Part shown: one piece after another, positions 26,369 through 34,983 of the stretch
How the letters are laid out: each line of letters begins with the position of its first letter
Numbering within the stretch: the stretch's first letter is position 1
DNA from: Lutimaribacter_A marinistellae
GTDB taxonomy: Bacteria > Pseudomonadota > Alphaproteobacteria > Rhodobacterales > Rhodobacteraceae
Reading direction: 5' to 3'
Length of the DNA: 64,000 bases
NCBI RefSeq assembly: GCF_042648365.1
Contig: NZ_JBHRXI010000010.1
Location: 434,001 to 498,000 of the forward strand
Program-made: the position numbers and the translations under genes
Notes under the pieces: generated by a model
What the model was told of the DNA's origin: nothing
The model's input: the letters and a program-made list of their open reading frames with translations, nothing else
The model's database searches: none

Positions 26369-29212
26369 CTACTCCGCCGCTTCCGCATACTCTTCCATCG
26401 GTGGGCAGGTGCAAACAAGATGCCGGTCGCCCCAGGCATTGTCGACACGGTTGACCGGCGGCCAGTACTTGTCGACCCGGAAGGCGCCCGGCGGAAAGCA
26501 GCCCTGCTCGCGGCTATAGGGACGGTCCCATTCGCGCACGAGGTCTTCCATCGTGTGCGGCGCGTTCTTGAGCGGATTGTTCTCATTCGGCATCCGGCCC
26601 TCTTCGATGGCGCGGATTTCCTCGCGGATCGCCAGCATCGCTTCGCAGAACCGGTCAAGCTCGGCCTTGGTCTCCGACTCCGTCGGCTCGATCATCAGTG
26701 TCCCCGCCACCGGCCAACTCATTGTCGGCGCGTGGAAACCGCAATCCATCAGGCGCTTGGCGATATCATCCACCGTCACGCCCGCGCTGTCGGCAAAGGG
26801 CCGGGTGTCGAGGATGCACTCATGCGCGATCCGTCCGTTGCCGCCCTTGTAAAGCACATCATAGGCCCCCTCCAACCGCTTGGCGACATAGTTGGCGTTC
26901 AGGATCGCCACCCGCGTCGCCTGCGTCAGGCCGTCACCGCCCATCATCAGGCAATAGGCCCAGCTGATCGGCAGGAGCGATGGCGAGCCATAAGGCGCGG
27001 CGGATACGGCCCCCTCGCCAAAAACCGGGTGTCCGGGCAAATGCTCGACCAGATGCTCCTTGACCCCGATTGGTCCCATGCCCGGACCGCCACCGCCATG
27101 CGGGATGCAGAACGTCTTGTGAAGGTTTAGGTGGCTCACGTCGCCGCCGACATCGCCGGGCCGGGCAAGCCCGACCATGGCATTCATGTTCGCCCCGTCG
27201 ATATAGACCTGACCGCCATGATCATGGGTGATCTGGCATACCTCGCGCACCGTCTCCTCGAACACACCATGGGTCGAGGGGTAGGTGATCATGCACCCCG
27301 CCAGCGCATCGGCATGCTTTTCGGCCTTGGCGCGGAAATCCTCGACGTCGATATCGCCATTGGCGGCGGATTTCACGGCCACCACCTTCCACCCCACCAT
27401 CTGGGCCGAGGCCGGGTTGGTGCCATGTGCGCTCATCGGGATGAGGCAAACACTGCGATGCCCCTGACCCTTTGCGCGGTGATAGGCCGCAATGGTCAAC
27501 AGACCCGCATACTCGCCCTGAGCGCCCGAATTGGGCTGCATCGAGATCGCGGCATAGCCCGTGATTTCGCACAGCTTGGCCGACAGGTCGTCGATCATCT
27601 CCCTGTACCCCTCGGCCTGGTCACGCGGCACGAAGGGATGCAGATGCGCGTATTCCGGCCAGCTGATCGGCATCATCTCGGCGGCCGAGTTGAGCTTCAT
27701 CGTGCAGGAGCCGAGCGGGATCATCGCACGGTCCAGTGCGAGGTCGCGATCGGCCAAGCGGCGCATGTAGCGCATCATCTCGGTTTCTGCACGGTTCATA
27801 TGGAAAATCGGATGTTCGAGATAGCTGCTTTGGCGGATCAACGCATCCGGCAGGCGGTATTCGGGATCGAATTCCGCATCGTCCATGATGATCCCGAAGG
27901 CCCGCCAGACCGCCTCGATGGTTGCCGGGCGGCTGCGTTCGTCGAGCGTGATGCCGACCTTGGTTTCGCCCACGCGACGCAGGTTGATTCCCTCACGCAC
28001 GGCAGCCTGAAGCACCCCGCGCTGAAGAAGGCCCACATCCACGGTGATCGTGTCGAAGAAATGTTCCGGCTCCACGTGGAATCCCGCAGCCTCCAGCCCC
28101 TTGGCCAGCCGGACCGTCTTGCGGTGAATCCGCTGTGCGATTGCCTTGAGCCCCTTGGGACCATGAAAAACCGCGTAAAAACCGGCCATTACGGCCAGAA
28201 GGGCCTGCGCCGTACAGACGTTCGATGTGGCTTTTTCCCGCCGGATATGCTGTTCGCGCGTTTGCAACGACAGGCGGTAGGCGCGGTTGCCATGGCTGTC
28301 GACCGATACGCCGACAAGACGGCCAGGCATGTTGCGCGCATATTTTTGCTTGGTCGCCATGTAGGCCGCGTGCGGACCGCCATAGCCCATCGGCACGCCA
28401 AAGCGCTGCGTGTTGCCAACGGCGATGTCGGCCCCCATCGCACCCGGCTCCTTGAGCAGGGTCAACGACAGCGGGTCCGCGCTGATTACGCCGATCGCCC
28501 CGATCTCGTGCAATGCGCTGATTTCTTTTGTGAAATCTCGCAGGTGACCATAGGTTCCCGGATACTGGAAGATCGCGCCGAAGACCTTGTCCGCCTCGAG
28601 CGCATCCGGTGCGCCAACGATCACTTCGATCCCCAGCGGCGCGGCGCGCGTCTGCATCACGGCGATGTTCTGCGGGTGACAGTTCTCATCGACGAAGAAG
28701 GCCCTGGCCTTCGACTTCGCCACCCGCTGCGCCATCGTCATCGCCTCGGCGCAGGCAGTGGCCTCGTCCAGCAGCGACGCGTTGGCGATTTCCAGCCCCG
28801 TCAGATCGCTCACCATGGTCTGGAAATTCAACAACGCCTCCAGCCGGCCCTGGGAAATTTCCGGCTGATAGGGCGTGTAAGCCGTGTACCAGGCAGGATT
28901 TTCGAGGATGTTGCGCTGGATCGCGGGGGGCGTGACCGTGCCGTGATACCCCATGCCGATGAGCGAGGTCAGAACCTTGTTCTTCTTCGCGACGCGCGCC
29001 ATGTGGAACAGCAGTTCCTGCTCGGATTTCGGCTTCCCGAAATCGAGCTTCTCGGCCTGGCGGATGGATTTCGGAACCGTCTCGTCGATCAGCGTGTCGA
29101 GGTCGGCCGCACCGACGGTGGACAGCATCTCGTCCATCTCGGCGGGCGAGGGTCCGATGTGGCGGCGGTTGGCGAAGTCGTAAGGAAGGTAGTCGGTCGG
29201 AGTGAATGTCAT
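26369..29212 (-). CDS. gcvP: Glycine dehydrogenase (decarboxylating), P-protein
   Basis: The P-protein decarboxylates glycine on pyridoxal phosphate and passes the aminomethyl group to lipoylated GcvH. The 947-residue protein is a full-length fused P1-P2 enzyme: N-terminal RRHIGPSPAEMDEML, and a C-terminal half with the PLP lysine in HLNLHKTFCIPHGGGGPG. GSCTMKLNSAAEM and YIDGANMNAMVG are also typical. ATG 29212 (MTFTPTDY) with GGGAG six bases upstream is chosen; the frame is open 43 codons further but that leader is unconserved. It lies 159 bases downstream of gcvH, with direct repeats between. No gcvT is next to them. Confidence 0.96.
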   Translation of the reverse strand: MTFTPTDYLPYDFANRRHIGPSPAEMDEMLSTVGAADLDTLIDETVPKSIRQAEKLDFGKPKSEQELLFHMARVAKKNKVLTSLIGMGYHGTVTPPAIQRNILENPAWYTAYTPYQPEISQGRLEALLNFQTMVSDLTGLEIANASLLDEATACAEAMTMAQRVAKSKARAFFVDENCHPQNIAVMQTRAAPLGIEVIVGAPDALEADKVFGAIFQYPGTYGHLRDFTKEISALHEIGAIGVISADPLSLTLLKEPGAMGADIAVGNTQRFGVPMGYGGPHAAYMATKQKYARNMPGRLVGVSVDSHGNRAYRLSLQTREQHIRREKATSNVCTAQALLAVMAGFYAVFHGPKGLKAIAQRIHRKTVRLAKGLEAAGFHVEPEHFFDTITVDVGLLQRGVLQAAVREGINLRRVGETKVGITLDERSRPATIEAVWRAFGIIMDDAEFDPEYRLPDALIRQSSYLEHPIFHMNRAETEMMRYMRRLADRDLALDRAMIPLGSCTMKLNSAAEMMPISWPEYAHLHPFVPRDQAEGYREMIDDLSAKLCEITGYAAISMQPNSGAQGEYAGLLTIAAYHRAKGQGHRSVCLIPMSAHGTNPASAQMVGWKVVAVKSAANGDIDVEDFRAKAEKHADALAGCMITYPSTHGVFEETVREVCQITHDHGGQVYIDGANMNAMVGLARPGDVGGDVSHLNLHKTFCIPHGGGGPGMGPIGVKEHLVEHLPGHPVFGEGAVSAAPYGSPSLLPISWAYCLMMGGDGLTQATRVAILNANYVAKRLEGAYDVLYKGGNGRIAHECILDTRPFADSAGVTVDDIAKRLMDCGFHAPTMSWPVAGTLMIEPTESETKAELDRFCEAMLAIREEIRAIEEGRMPNENNPLKNAPHTMEDLVREWDRPYSREQGCFPPGAFRVDKYWPPVNRVDNAWGDRHLVCTCPPMEEYAEAAE

Positions 29213-29262
29213 TCCAGTCTCCCGAATGAAAGGTCCGGCGCCAAAGGGGCGGCGAGCGCCGT

Positions 29263-29322
29263 TTTGACCGTTTTGTACATGGTGCGCGCGGCGGTTTGAC
29301 CGTTTTGTACGTCGATGTACAA
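29263..29322 (-). promoter_or_regulatory. Direct repeats and a palindrome in the gcvH-gcvP gap
   Basis: A 16-base word, GTACAAAACGGTCAAA on the coding strand, occurs twice (29263-29278 and 29295-29310), 32 bases apart, or about three helical turns. The upstream copy overlaps an inverted repeat TTGTAC/GTACAA with a 6-base spacer (29305-29322). Repeats in phase on the DNA helix just upstream of gcvP look like binding sites for a dimeric regulator controlling gcvP separately from gcvH. No known consensus was recognised. Confidence 0.5.
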
Positions 29323-29371
29323 ATCGCGCACAGGACCGCACGGCGCCACGGGGACGCCGGCGGCCACGGCG

Positions 29372-29731
29372 TCAGCCGATGAATTTCTTGTAGGCGGCCT
29401 CGTCCATGTAATCGTCCATCTGCGAGGCATCCGACGGCTTGATCCTGAAGAACCACGCATCGCCCTCGGGGTCGTCATTGACCTTCGCAGGGTCCTCTAC
29501 GATGGCTTCGTTGACCTCCACGATCTCGCCATCGATCGGCGCCAGGATGTCCGAGGCGGCCTTGACGCTTTCGATCACCACGATCTCGTCATCCTTGGTG
29601 ACCTCTGTGCCGACCTCCGGCAACTCGACAAAGACGACATCGCCGAGCTGCTCGGCGGCGTGGGCGGTGATGCCGACGGTGACGACATCGCCATCCTGTT
29701 GCAGCCATTCGTGTTCTTCGGTGTATTTCAT
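29372..29731 (-). CDS. gcvH: Glycine cleavage system H protein
   Basis: GcvH shuttles the aminomethyl intermediate on a lipoyl arm between the P, T and L proteins. The 119-residue protein has the lipoyl attachment site at K57 in IESVKAASDILAP. The conserved N-terminus KYTEEHEWL and the downstream NDDPEGDAWFFRI are also present. GAGGGAAG precedes the start at 29731. It is the first gene after a tandem glycine riboswitch, so its expression should rise with glycine. In many relatives gcvT would come first; here it does not. Confidence 0.97.
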   Translation of the reverse strand: MKYTEEHEWLQQDGDVVTVGITAHAAEQLGDVVFVELPEVGTEVTKDDEIVVIESVKAASDILAPIDGEIVEVNEAIVEDPAKVNDDPEGDAWFFRIKPSDASQMDDYMDEAAYKKFIG

Positions 29732-29888
29732 GTCCGTCTTCCCTCTGGACCTCTTGCCTTGCTCAATGGCGGCGCGGCACGGCGGATATCCCTGCCGCGC
29801 GCCGGTCTGTCTCGATCCTGCCGATGTGAGCGCTGAGCGTCATCCGGCATCCGCGGGATGCGCCCATTGCGCGCGCCCGCCGCGATGC

Positions 29889-30046
29889 CCCCTCTGTCCT
29901 TGTGCCTGAGATCATTATCCCTTCGGCGGGCGCACCAGACGCCACTCTCCAGAGTTCCTGCGCGGTACATGGTCCCGTTCGCCTGAGAGTTTCCGGGGCG
30001 GTTGCTCCTTCGGCACCGGCGATTGCCGGTTCTCCCGTGTACCGGG
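29889..30046 (-). ncRNA. Tandem glycine riboswitch
   Basis: Reading the minus strand 5' to 3', two aptamers follow each other. The first has CGGGAGA, GGTGCCGAAGGAGCAA and AACTCTCAGGCGAACGGGACC. The second has CTCTGGAGAG, CGCCGAAGGGATAATG and ATCTCAGGCACAAGGACAGAGG. The GCCGAAGG and CTCAGGC..A..GGAC blocks of each are the conserved glycine-binding core, and the short linker between them is as in known tandem glycine riboswitches. Roughly 157 bases follow before gcvH, forming the expression platform. Known members activate gcv genes when glycine is abundant. Boundaries are approximate. Confidence 0.92.
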
Positions 30047-30050
30047 GCAG

Positions 30051-30079
30051 ACCCTAGCGGGCGCATGTGCCAGCGGCAA
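30051..30079 (-). promoter_or_regulatory. Candidate promoter for the glycine riboswitch-gcvHP transcript
   Basis: On the minus strand TTGCCG (30079-30074) and TAGGGT (30056-30051) are 17 bases apart, ending a few bases before the first aptamer at about 30046. The -10 is a weak match, but the position is exactly where a leader promoter is required. Confidence 0.4.
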
Positions 30080-30094
30080 GGGCCAATCCGCCCT

Positions 30095-30239
30095 CCTTCC
30101 TCTTGCCGGAAATATCCCGGAGCGCGAGGCAGCGCCTCGCCCGCGCCCGTTCCGGGCGCAATTAATGACTGCGCCCGGAACGGGCGCCCGGCCCAACCGG
30201 CGGGGTCGCATCCATGATGCGGCCGCGCCGGGCGGGAGC
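30095..30239. repeat. Composite palindromic repeat: linker element plus forward core
   Basis: The linker element (30095-30140) reads TTCCTCTTGCCGG, AAATATCCCGG and then the hairpin GCGAGGC/GCCTCGC. Closely similar copies occur at 32751-32797 and 35484-35527. A core follows at 30171-30239: GCGCCCGGCCCAACC, GGGG, a CGCATC-CAT-GATGCG hairpin, and GGCGGGAGC at the end. It sits between the divergent gcvH promoter and allE. Unlike the copies at 32.7 and 35.4 kb, it has no reverse core. Confidence 0.75.
30143..30187. repeat. Perfect 18-bp inverted repeat
   Basis: Positions 30143-30160 and 30170-30187 are exact reverse complements, separated by ATTAATGAC. Each arm is itself a small palindrome (GCGCCCG/CGGGCGC), so the region can form either one long hairpin or a cruciform of two small ones. 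It joins the linker element to the core of the composite repeat. Confidence 0.85.
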
Positions 30240-30359
30240 GCACCCGCCCCGGTGGCGCGCGAGTTTCAAATATTGGCGAACGGACCTATCCCGCCGCCCC
30301 GCCTTACGCGGCGCGGGAGGATGGCGCATGGTGAGGACAAACGACCGGAGCCGCCCTGC

Positions 30360-31193
<834 letters not shown>

Positions 31194-31294
31194 GGCCGCG
31201 ACGCCGCAGTTTGACGCGCGCCGCGCGCTTGGGGGTTCACAGCCGGGCGGAAATTTGCTCAAACCGGAAGGCGCGCTGCTGAGGAGACCGGCCC

Positions 31295-31627
31295 ATGACA
31301 TTGCGGAACATCGTGACCACCCTGGGGTCCGTTCTGGGGATCGGCCTCATGGCCGGCTGTGCGATCAGCCCGACGGGCTTCAGCGATGGCGATTTCAAGG
31401 TCGTCTACGTGATGGAGCGCAACTGGGCCGTGGCGCAGGTGGCCGAGGATCCGGCGATCTGGCGCGCGACACGCGACTCGAACGGCTACGACCCCTATGG
31501 CCCGCCGCCGCGCCTGCGCACCGTGCAAGGCCTTGCCGCCATCGCGCAGGCGACCGGCTGCCGCCCGGTCACGTCGACGGCCTATCGCAACATCTCCGGC
31601 CAGGTCTTCGCCCAGGTGGCCTGCTGA
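31295..31627 (+). CDS. Small lipoprotein of unknown function
   Basis: 110 residues with a type II signal peptide. The hydrophobic segment VTTLGSVLGIGLM runs into the lipobox LMAGC with the acylated cysteine at about residue 22. The short mature part has VVYVMERNWAVAQVAEDPAIWRATRD and a C-terminus AYRNISGQVFAQVAC, a second cysteine at the very end. I recall similar proteins in roseobacters, without assigned function. GAGGAGA before ATG 31295 supports the start. It lies between allE and the GAPDH-like gene, 101 bases after allE, so co-transcription is possible. Confidence 0.75.
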   Translation: MTLRNIVTTLGSVLGIGLMAGCAISPTGFSDGDFKVVYVMERNWAVAQVAEDPAIWRATRDSNGYDPYGPPPRLRTVQGLAAIAQATGCRPVTSTAYRNISGQVFAQVAC

Positions 31628-31691
31628 GGCCCGGCGCGCCGGTTCGCGCGCCTTTCCCGAGACATCACCCCGACCACGCGAGGCGGTTCAC

Positions 31692-32654
31692 ATGAAGATC
31701 GCGATCAACGGATTCGGCCGGATCGGCCGCACGATCCTGCGCCAGGTGCTCGCCGGCCCAACGGATGTGGAGGTGGTCGCGATCAACGACATCGCGCCGC
31801 TGGACCTGTGCAGCTATCTCTTTGCCTATGACAGCACGTTCGGCCCGTGGCAGGGCCGGGTCGAGGGGCGCAACGGCGCGCTGCATGTCGACGGGCGGGC
31901 CTTTCCGATGAGCCACGAGGCTGATCTGGCCCGCATCGACCTGTCCGGCGTGGACGTCCTCATGGATTGCACGGGCATTGCCCGCAGCAGCGACGTGGCG
32001 GGCCGCGGCCTGGCCGCAGGCGCGCGCCGCGTGCTCATTTCAGGCCCCTCGCCCGCGGCCGAAGTGACCGTCGTGCTGGGCGCGAACGAGGACCGGATCC
32101 GCGACGCGCGAATCGTGTCGAACGCCTCCTGCACCACCAATGCGCTGGCCCCGCTGCTGAAACTGCTCGACGAGATCGCCGGGGTGGAAACCGCGCACAT
32201 GACAACGATCCACTGCTATACGAACAGCCAGCCGCTGGTCGATGCCCCGCGCGGAGACTTCGCCCGCTCGCGCGCCGCCGCCCTGTCGATGGTGCCCACG
32301 ACAAGCTCGGCGAACTCGTTGATCGAAGACGTGCTCCCGCAGCTTGCCGGCCGGGTCAGCGGCGCAGCGGTTCGCGTTCCCGCCGCAAGCGTCTCGGCCG
32401 TGGACCTCGTGGCCCGGACGGCTTCCCCAGTCACGCCCGACACGCTGCGCGCTGCGGCAGAAGGTATGGATGTCCTGGGATGGACGGACCTGCCGCTGGT
32501 CTCCTCCGATCTGCGCGCCCGACCGGAATCGCTCGTCATCGCAGGGCCCGAAACACGGGTAACCGGAGAGCAGATCCGCATCTTTGGATGGTACGACAAC
32601 GAATGGGGCTTTTCAGCGCGTATGCTCGACATGGCGCGCCTGATGGCGAAATAG
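31692..32654 (+). CDS. Divergent glyceraldehyde-3-phosphate dehydrogenase
   Basis: 320 residues, slightly shorter than typical GAPDH (about 330-335). The NAD-binding start KIAINGFGRIGRTILRQVL, catalytic C147 in SNASCTTNALAP and H174 in TTIHCYTNSQPLVD are all present, so it is a GAPDH-type dehydrogenase. It departs from the usual enzyme at several places: SCTTNALAP rather than SCTTNCLAP, and PTTSSANSLIEDVLPQL where most enzymes have PTSTGAAKAVGLVLPEL. It may be a second GAPDH or act on another aldehyde such as erythrose-4-phosphate. Start ATG 31692. It is followed immediately by a repeat element and lies inside the purine island. Confidence 0.85.
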   Translation: MKIAINGFGRIGRTILRQVLAGPTDVEVVAINDIAPLDLCSYLFAYDSTFGPWQGRVEGRNGALHVDGRAFPMSHEADLARIDLSGVDVLMDCTGIARSSDVAGRGLAAGARRVLISGPSPAAEVTVVLGANEDRIRDARIVSNASCTTNALAPLLKLLDEIAGVETAHMTTIHCYTNSQPLVDAPRGDFARSRAAALSMVPTTSSANSLIEDVLPQLAGRVSGAAVRVPAASVSAVDLVARTASPVTPDTLRAAAEGMDVLGWTDLPLVSSDLRARPESLVIAGPETRVTGEQIRIFGWYDNEWGFSARMLDMARLMAK

Positions 32655-32875
32655 CTCTCCCGCCCCTTCCCGGCGCATCACAGATGCGCAGAGAAGCGTT
32701 GGGCCCGGCGCCGCGCTGACGCGCGGCGCGGTCGCTGAAATACGTCCTGCTCCTTCCTCTTGCCCAAAATATCCCGGAGCGCGAGGCAGAGCCTCGCAAA
32801 ACGATGCGCCCGGAACGGGCGCCCGGCCCAACCGGTGGGGTCGCATCCCTGATGCGACTGCGGCGGGCGGGAGCC
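32655..32875. repeat. Composite palindromic repeat between convergent gap-like and allA genes
   Basis: Three parts fill the whole gap. A reverse-oriented core (32655-32730) starts on the base after the GAPDH stop with CTCTCCCGCC and has a GCGCATC-ACA-GATGCGC hairpin. The linker element (32751-32797) reads CTTGCCCAAAATATCCCGG, then GCGAGGC/GCCTCGC. A forward core (32803-32875) has GCGCCCGGCCCAACC and a perfect GTCGCATC-CCT-GATGCGAC hairpin, and ends GGCGGGAGCC against the allA stop. Both convergent genes therefore finish in the same kind of element, which suggests it ends or protects their transcripts. No T-run. Confidence 0.85.
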
Positions 32876-33361
32876 CTACCCCGCGACCACTGCCCAGGGC
32901 ACGTCGAACCAATGCTCTTCGAGGTTCGCGCCCTCACCGATGCGATCCACCACGGCGAACAGCCCCGGCTCCGAGAGCGGGGTCAGCACACCGTGCCAGG
33001 TGCCCCGGAGAAAGTTCACCCCCTGCCCGGGCGCCGTAAGGAACGCGCGGGGGCGACCCGGCGAGCCCTGTTCATCGGGTGCGACGATGACAAGAAAAGG
33101 TGCCTGCGTCATCGGCAGGAACGCCTGGCTGCCCTCGGGGTGACGTTCCACCATCTCCAGCCGGTAGGGCAGCGCCCGCGGTTGCGCCTGGAACAGGCTG
33201 ATCCCGGCGCGGCCCTTCACGAAATCCAGCGTCGCGCGGTCATGATATCGCCCGCAAAGCCCCTGGTTGATCATCTTGTCGGGCGCGCCCGCTGTATCGA
33301 GCACCTCGCCAAAAGACGCAAAGTTCGCGCGCGTCAACTGTTCGGTCACGACCTGCCTCAT
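32876..33361 (-). CDS. allA: Ureidoglycolate lyase
   Basis: AllA splits (S)-ureidoglycolate into glyoxylate and urea, the last step of the allantoin route. The 161-residue protein matches the family length and shows its markers: an early FASFGEVLD, a central FQAQPRALPYRLEMVERHPEGSQAFLPM with the conserved ERHP and Q-A-F residues, and near the C-terminus VNFLRGTWHGVLTPL with WHH-like metal or substrate contacts. The start overlaps the end of the puuE-uraD gene by four bases, so the two are translated in step. Its stop abuts a palindromic repeat. Confidence 0.93.
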   Translation of the reverse strand: MRQVVTEQLTRANFASFGEVLDTAGAPDKMINQGLCGRYHDRATLDFVKGRAGISLFQAQPRALPYRLEMVERHPEGSQAFLPMTQAPFLVIVAPDEQGSPGRPRAFLTAPGQGVNFLRGTWHGVLTPLSEPGLFAVVDRIGEGANLEEHWFDVPWAVVAG

Positions 33362-34770
33362 GGCAGCAGGTCCCGCAACCGGTGCAGTGCGATACGCTCA
33401 ACCTGTCGGCAGGCCTCGGCAAACTCCGTGTCGCGGTCCTGTTCGACCCTGCGCAGGAAGGCCTGCAATATCGAGCCCTTGTCGTGGTCGCGCACGGCGA
33501 TAATGAAAGGAAACCCGAATTTCGCGGTATAGCGCGTGTTCAGATCGGTGAAGGTCTGCCGCTCGGCATCGGTAAGCGCGTCAAGCCCTGCCGATGCCTG
33601 TTCGGCCGTGCTTTCCGCCGTTAGCCGCCACGCCTGTGCCAGTTTTCCGGCGAGATCGGGATGCGCGGTCAGAACGCTCAGCCGCTCTTCTTCGGTCGCT
33701 GAACGGAAAACGCGGGCCAGCGCGTTGTGAAGGCCCGCGGCCCGGTCATGGGCCGGGCCGAGTTCCAATCCCCATGCGCGTTCGGCGATCCACGGTGAAT
33801 GTTCGAAAATGCTGCCATAGGCTGCCACGAAAGCATCGCGCGGCATCTCGGAGGGGCGCTGGCGCGCTTGCGGCGGGTGGTGTTCGGCCCAGTGCTGCGC
33901 GATCTCAAGCCGCGTGGCGAACCAGACACCTTCGTGCTGGCGGACATGATCGAGGAAGCGCTGCAGCGCCAGAACCCGGCCAGGCCGGCCGATCAATCGG
34001 CAGTGCAGCCCCACGGACAGCATCTTGGGCGCGCCCGCCACGCCCTCGGCATAAAGCGCATCGAAGCTGTCGCGCAGATAGGCAAAGAACTGGTCGCCCG
34101 AGTTGAATCCCTGCGGCGTGGCAAAGCGCATGTCGTTTGCATCGAGCGTATAGGGCACGATCAACTGGTCGCGCCCGCCGATTCGTACCCAGTAGGGCAG
34201 ATCGTCGGCATAGGTGTCGGCGACATACGCCATCCCGGCCTCCGCTGCGAGACGCACCGTGTTCTCGGAACAACGCCCGGTGTACCAGCCGCGCGGGGGC
34301 TCTCCCACCACCTCCTCGTGCACGCGGATCGCCTCTGCGATCTGTGTGCGCTCCTCTTCTTCGGGCATGTCCTTGTGCTCGACCCATTTCAGGCCGTGGC
34401 TGGCGATCTCCCATCCGGCCGCCTTCATCGCTGCGACCTGCTCCGGGGACCGCGCAAGCGCGCTGGCCACGCCATAGACGGTGATCGGCAGGTCCGACAT
34501 CAACCGATGCAGCCGCCAGAAACCCGCCCGCGCGCCGTATTCATAGATAGATTCCATGTTCCAATGGCGCTGCCCCTGCCAAGGCGCGGCGCCGACGATC
34601 TCGGAGAGAAAGGCCTCGGAGGCCGCGTCGCCATGCAGGATGTTGTTCTCGCCGCCTTCCTCGTAGTTCAGCACGATCTGCACGGCGATCTTGGCACCAC
34701 CCGGCCAGTTCGCCTGCGGCGGGGTCGCACCGTACCCGATCATGTCGCGGGGATAGCGGGGTGGGGTCAT
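33358..34770 (-). CDS. puuE: PuuE allantoinase - OHCU decarboxylase fusion
   Basis: 470 residues carrying two enzymes. Residues 1 to about 305 are the PuuE allantoinase of the polysaccharide-deacetylase fold (YPRDMIGYGATPPQANWPGGAKIA; VLNYEEGGE; GWYTGRCSENTVRLA). Residues about 310-470 are UraD, the 2-oxo-4-hydroxy-4-carboxy-5-ureidoimidazoline decarboxylase (LTAHPDLAGKLA; FTDLNTRYTAKFGFPFIIAV). UraD makes (S)-allantoin and PuuE opens its ring to allantoate, so one chain does consecutive steps. Such fusions occur in proteobacteria. GGAG seven bases before ATG 34770 supports the start. Coupled to allA, and divergent from uraH across a 213-base gap. Confidence 0.93.
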   Translation of the reverse strand: MTPPRYPRDMIGYGATPPQANWPGGAKIAVQIVLNYEEGGENNILHGDAASEAFLSEIVGAAPWQGQRHWNMESIYEYGARAGFWRLHRLMSDLPITVYGVASALARSPEQVAAMKAAGWEIASHGLKWVEHKDMPEEEERTQIAEAIRVHEEVVGEPPRGWYTGRCSENTVRLAAEAGMAYVADTYADDLPYWVRIGGRDQLIVPYTLDANDMRFATPQGFNSGDQFFAYLRDSFDALYAEGVAGAPKMLSVGLHCRLIGRPGRVLALQRFLDHVRQHEGVWFATRLEIAQHWAEHHPPQARQRPSEMPRDAFVAAYGSIFEHSPWIAERAWGLELGPAHDRAAGLHNALARVFRSATEEERLSVLTAHPDLAGKLAQAWRLTAESTAEQASAGLDALTDAERQTFTDLNTRYTAKFGFPFIIAVRDHDKGSILQAFLRRVEQDRDTEFAEACRQVERIALHRLRDLLP

Positions 34771-34983
34771 GAGAAGGCTCCGTTCCTGTCTGTCCGGAAG
34801 GTGGCATACCGTGAAAACGGCGCAAGCGCTTTCAAATCCGGACGATGGGTGTTTCCTGCGAATCCATGCACCACACTGCGATTTTCAAAAATGCACTGAG
34901 ACTGCGTTATACACTCCCGGGTTTGCAAAATGCCGGTCGCTGGTGTCGAGTGACGCTGCCAACGCATCGCAGGAGGACGCACC

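Noticed and set aside
27131..29299. Long plus-strand open frame opposite gcvP
   Set aside because: It is antisense to a well-supported gcvP, with no recognisable motifs and composition typical of GC-rich shadow frames.
29732..30243. Remnant of gcvT in the gcv leader
   Set aside because: The 171-codon frame there is a shadow over riboswitch and repeat DNA and shows no T-protein motif.
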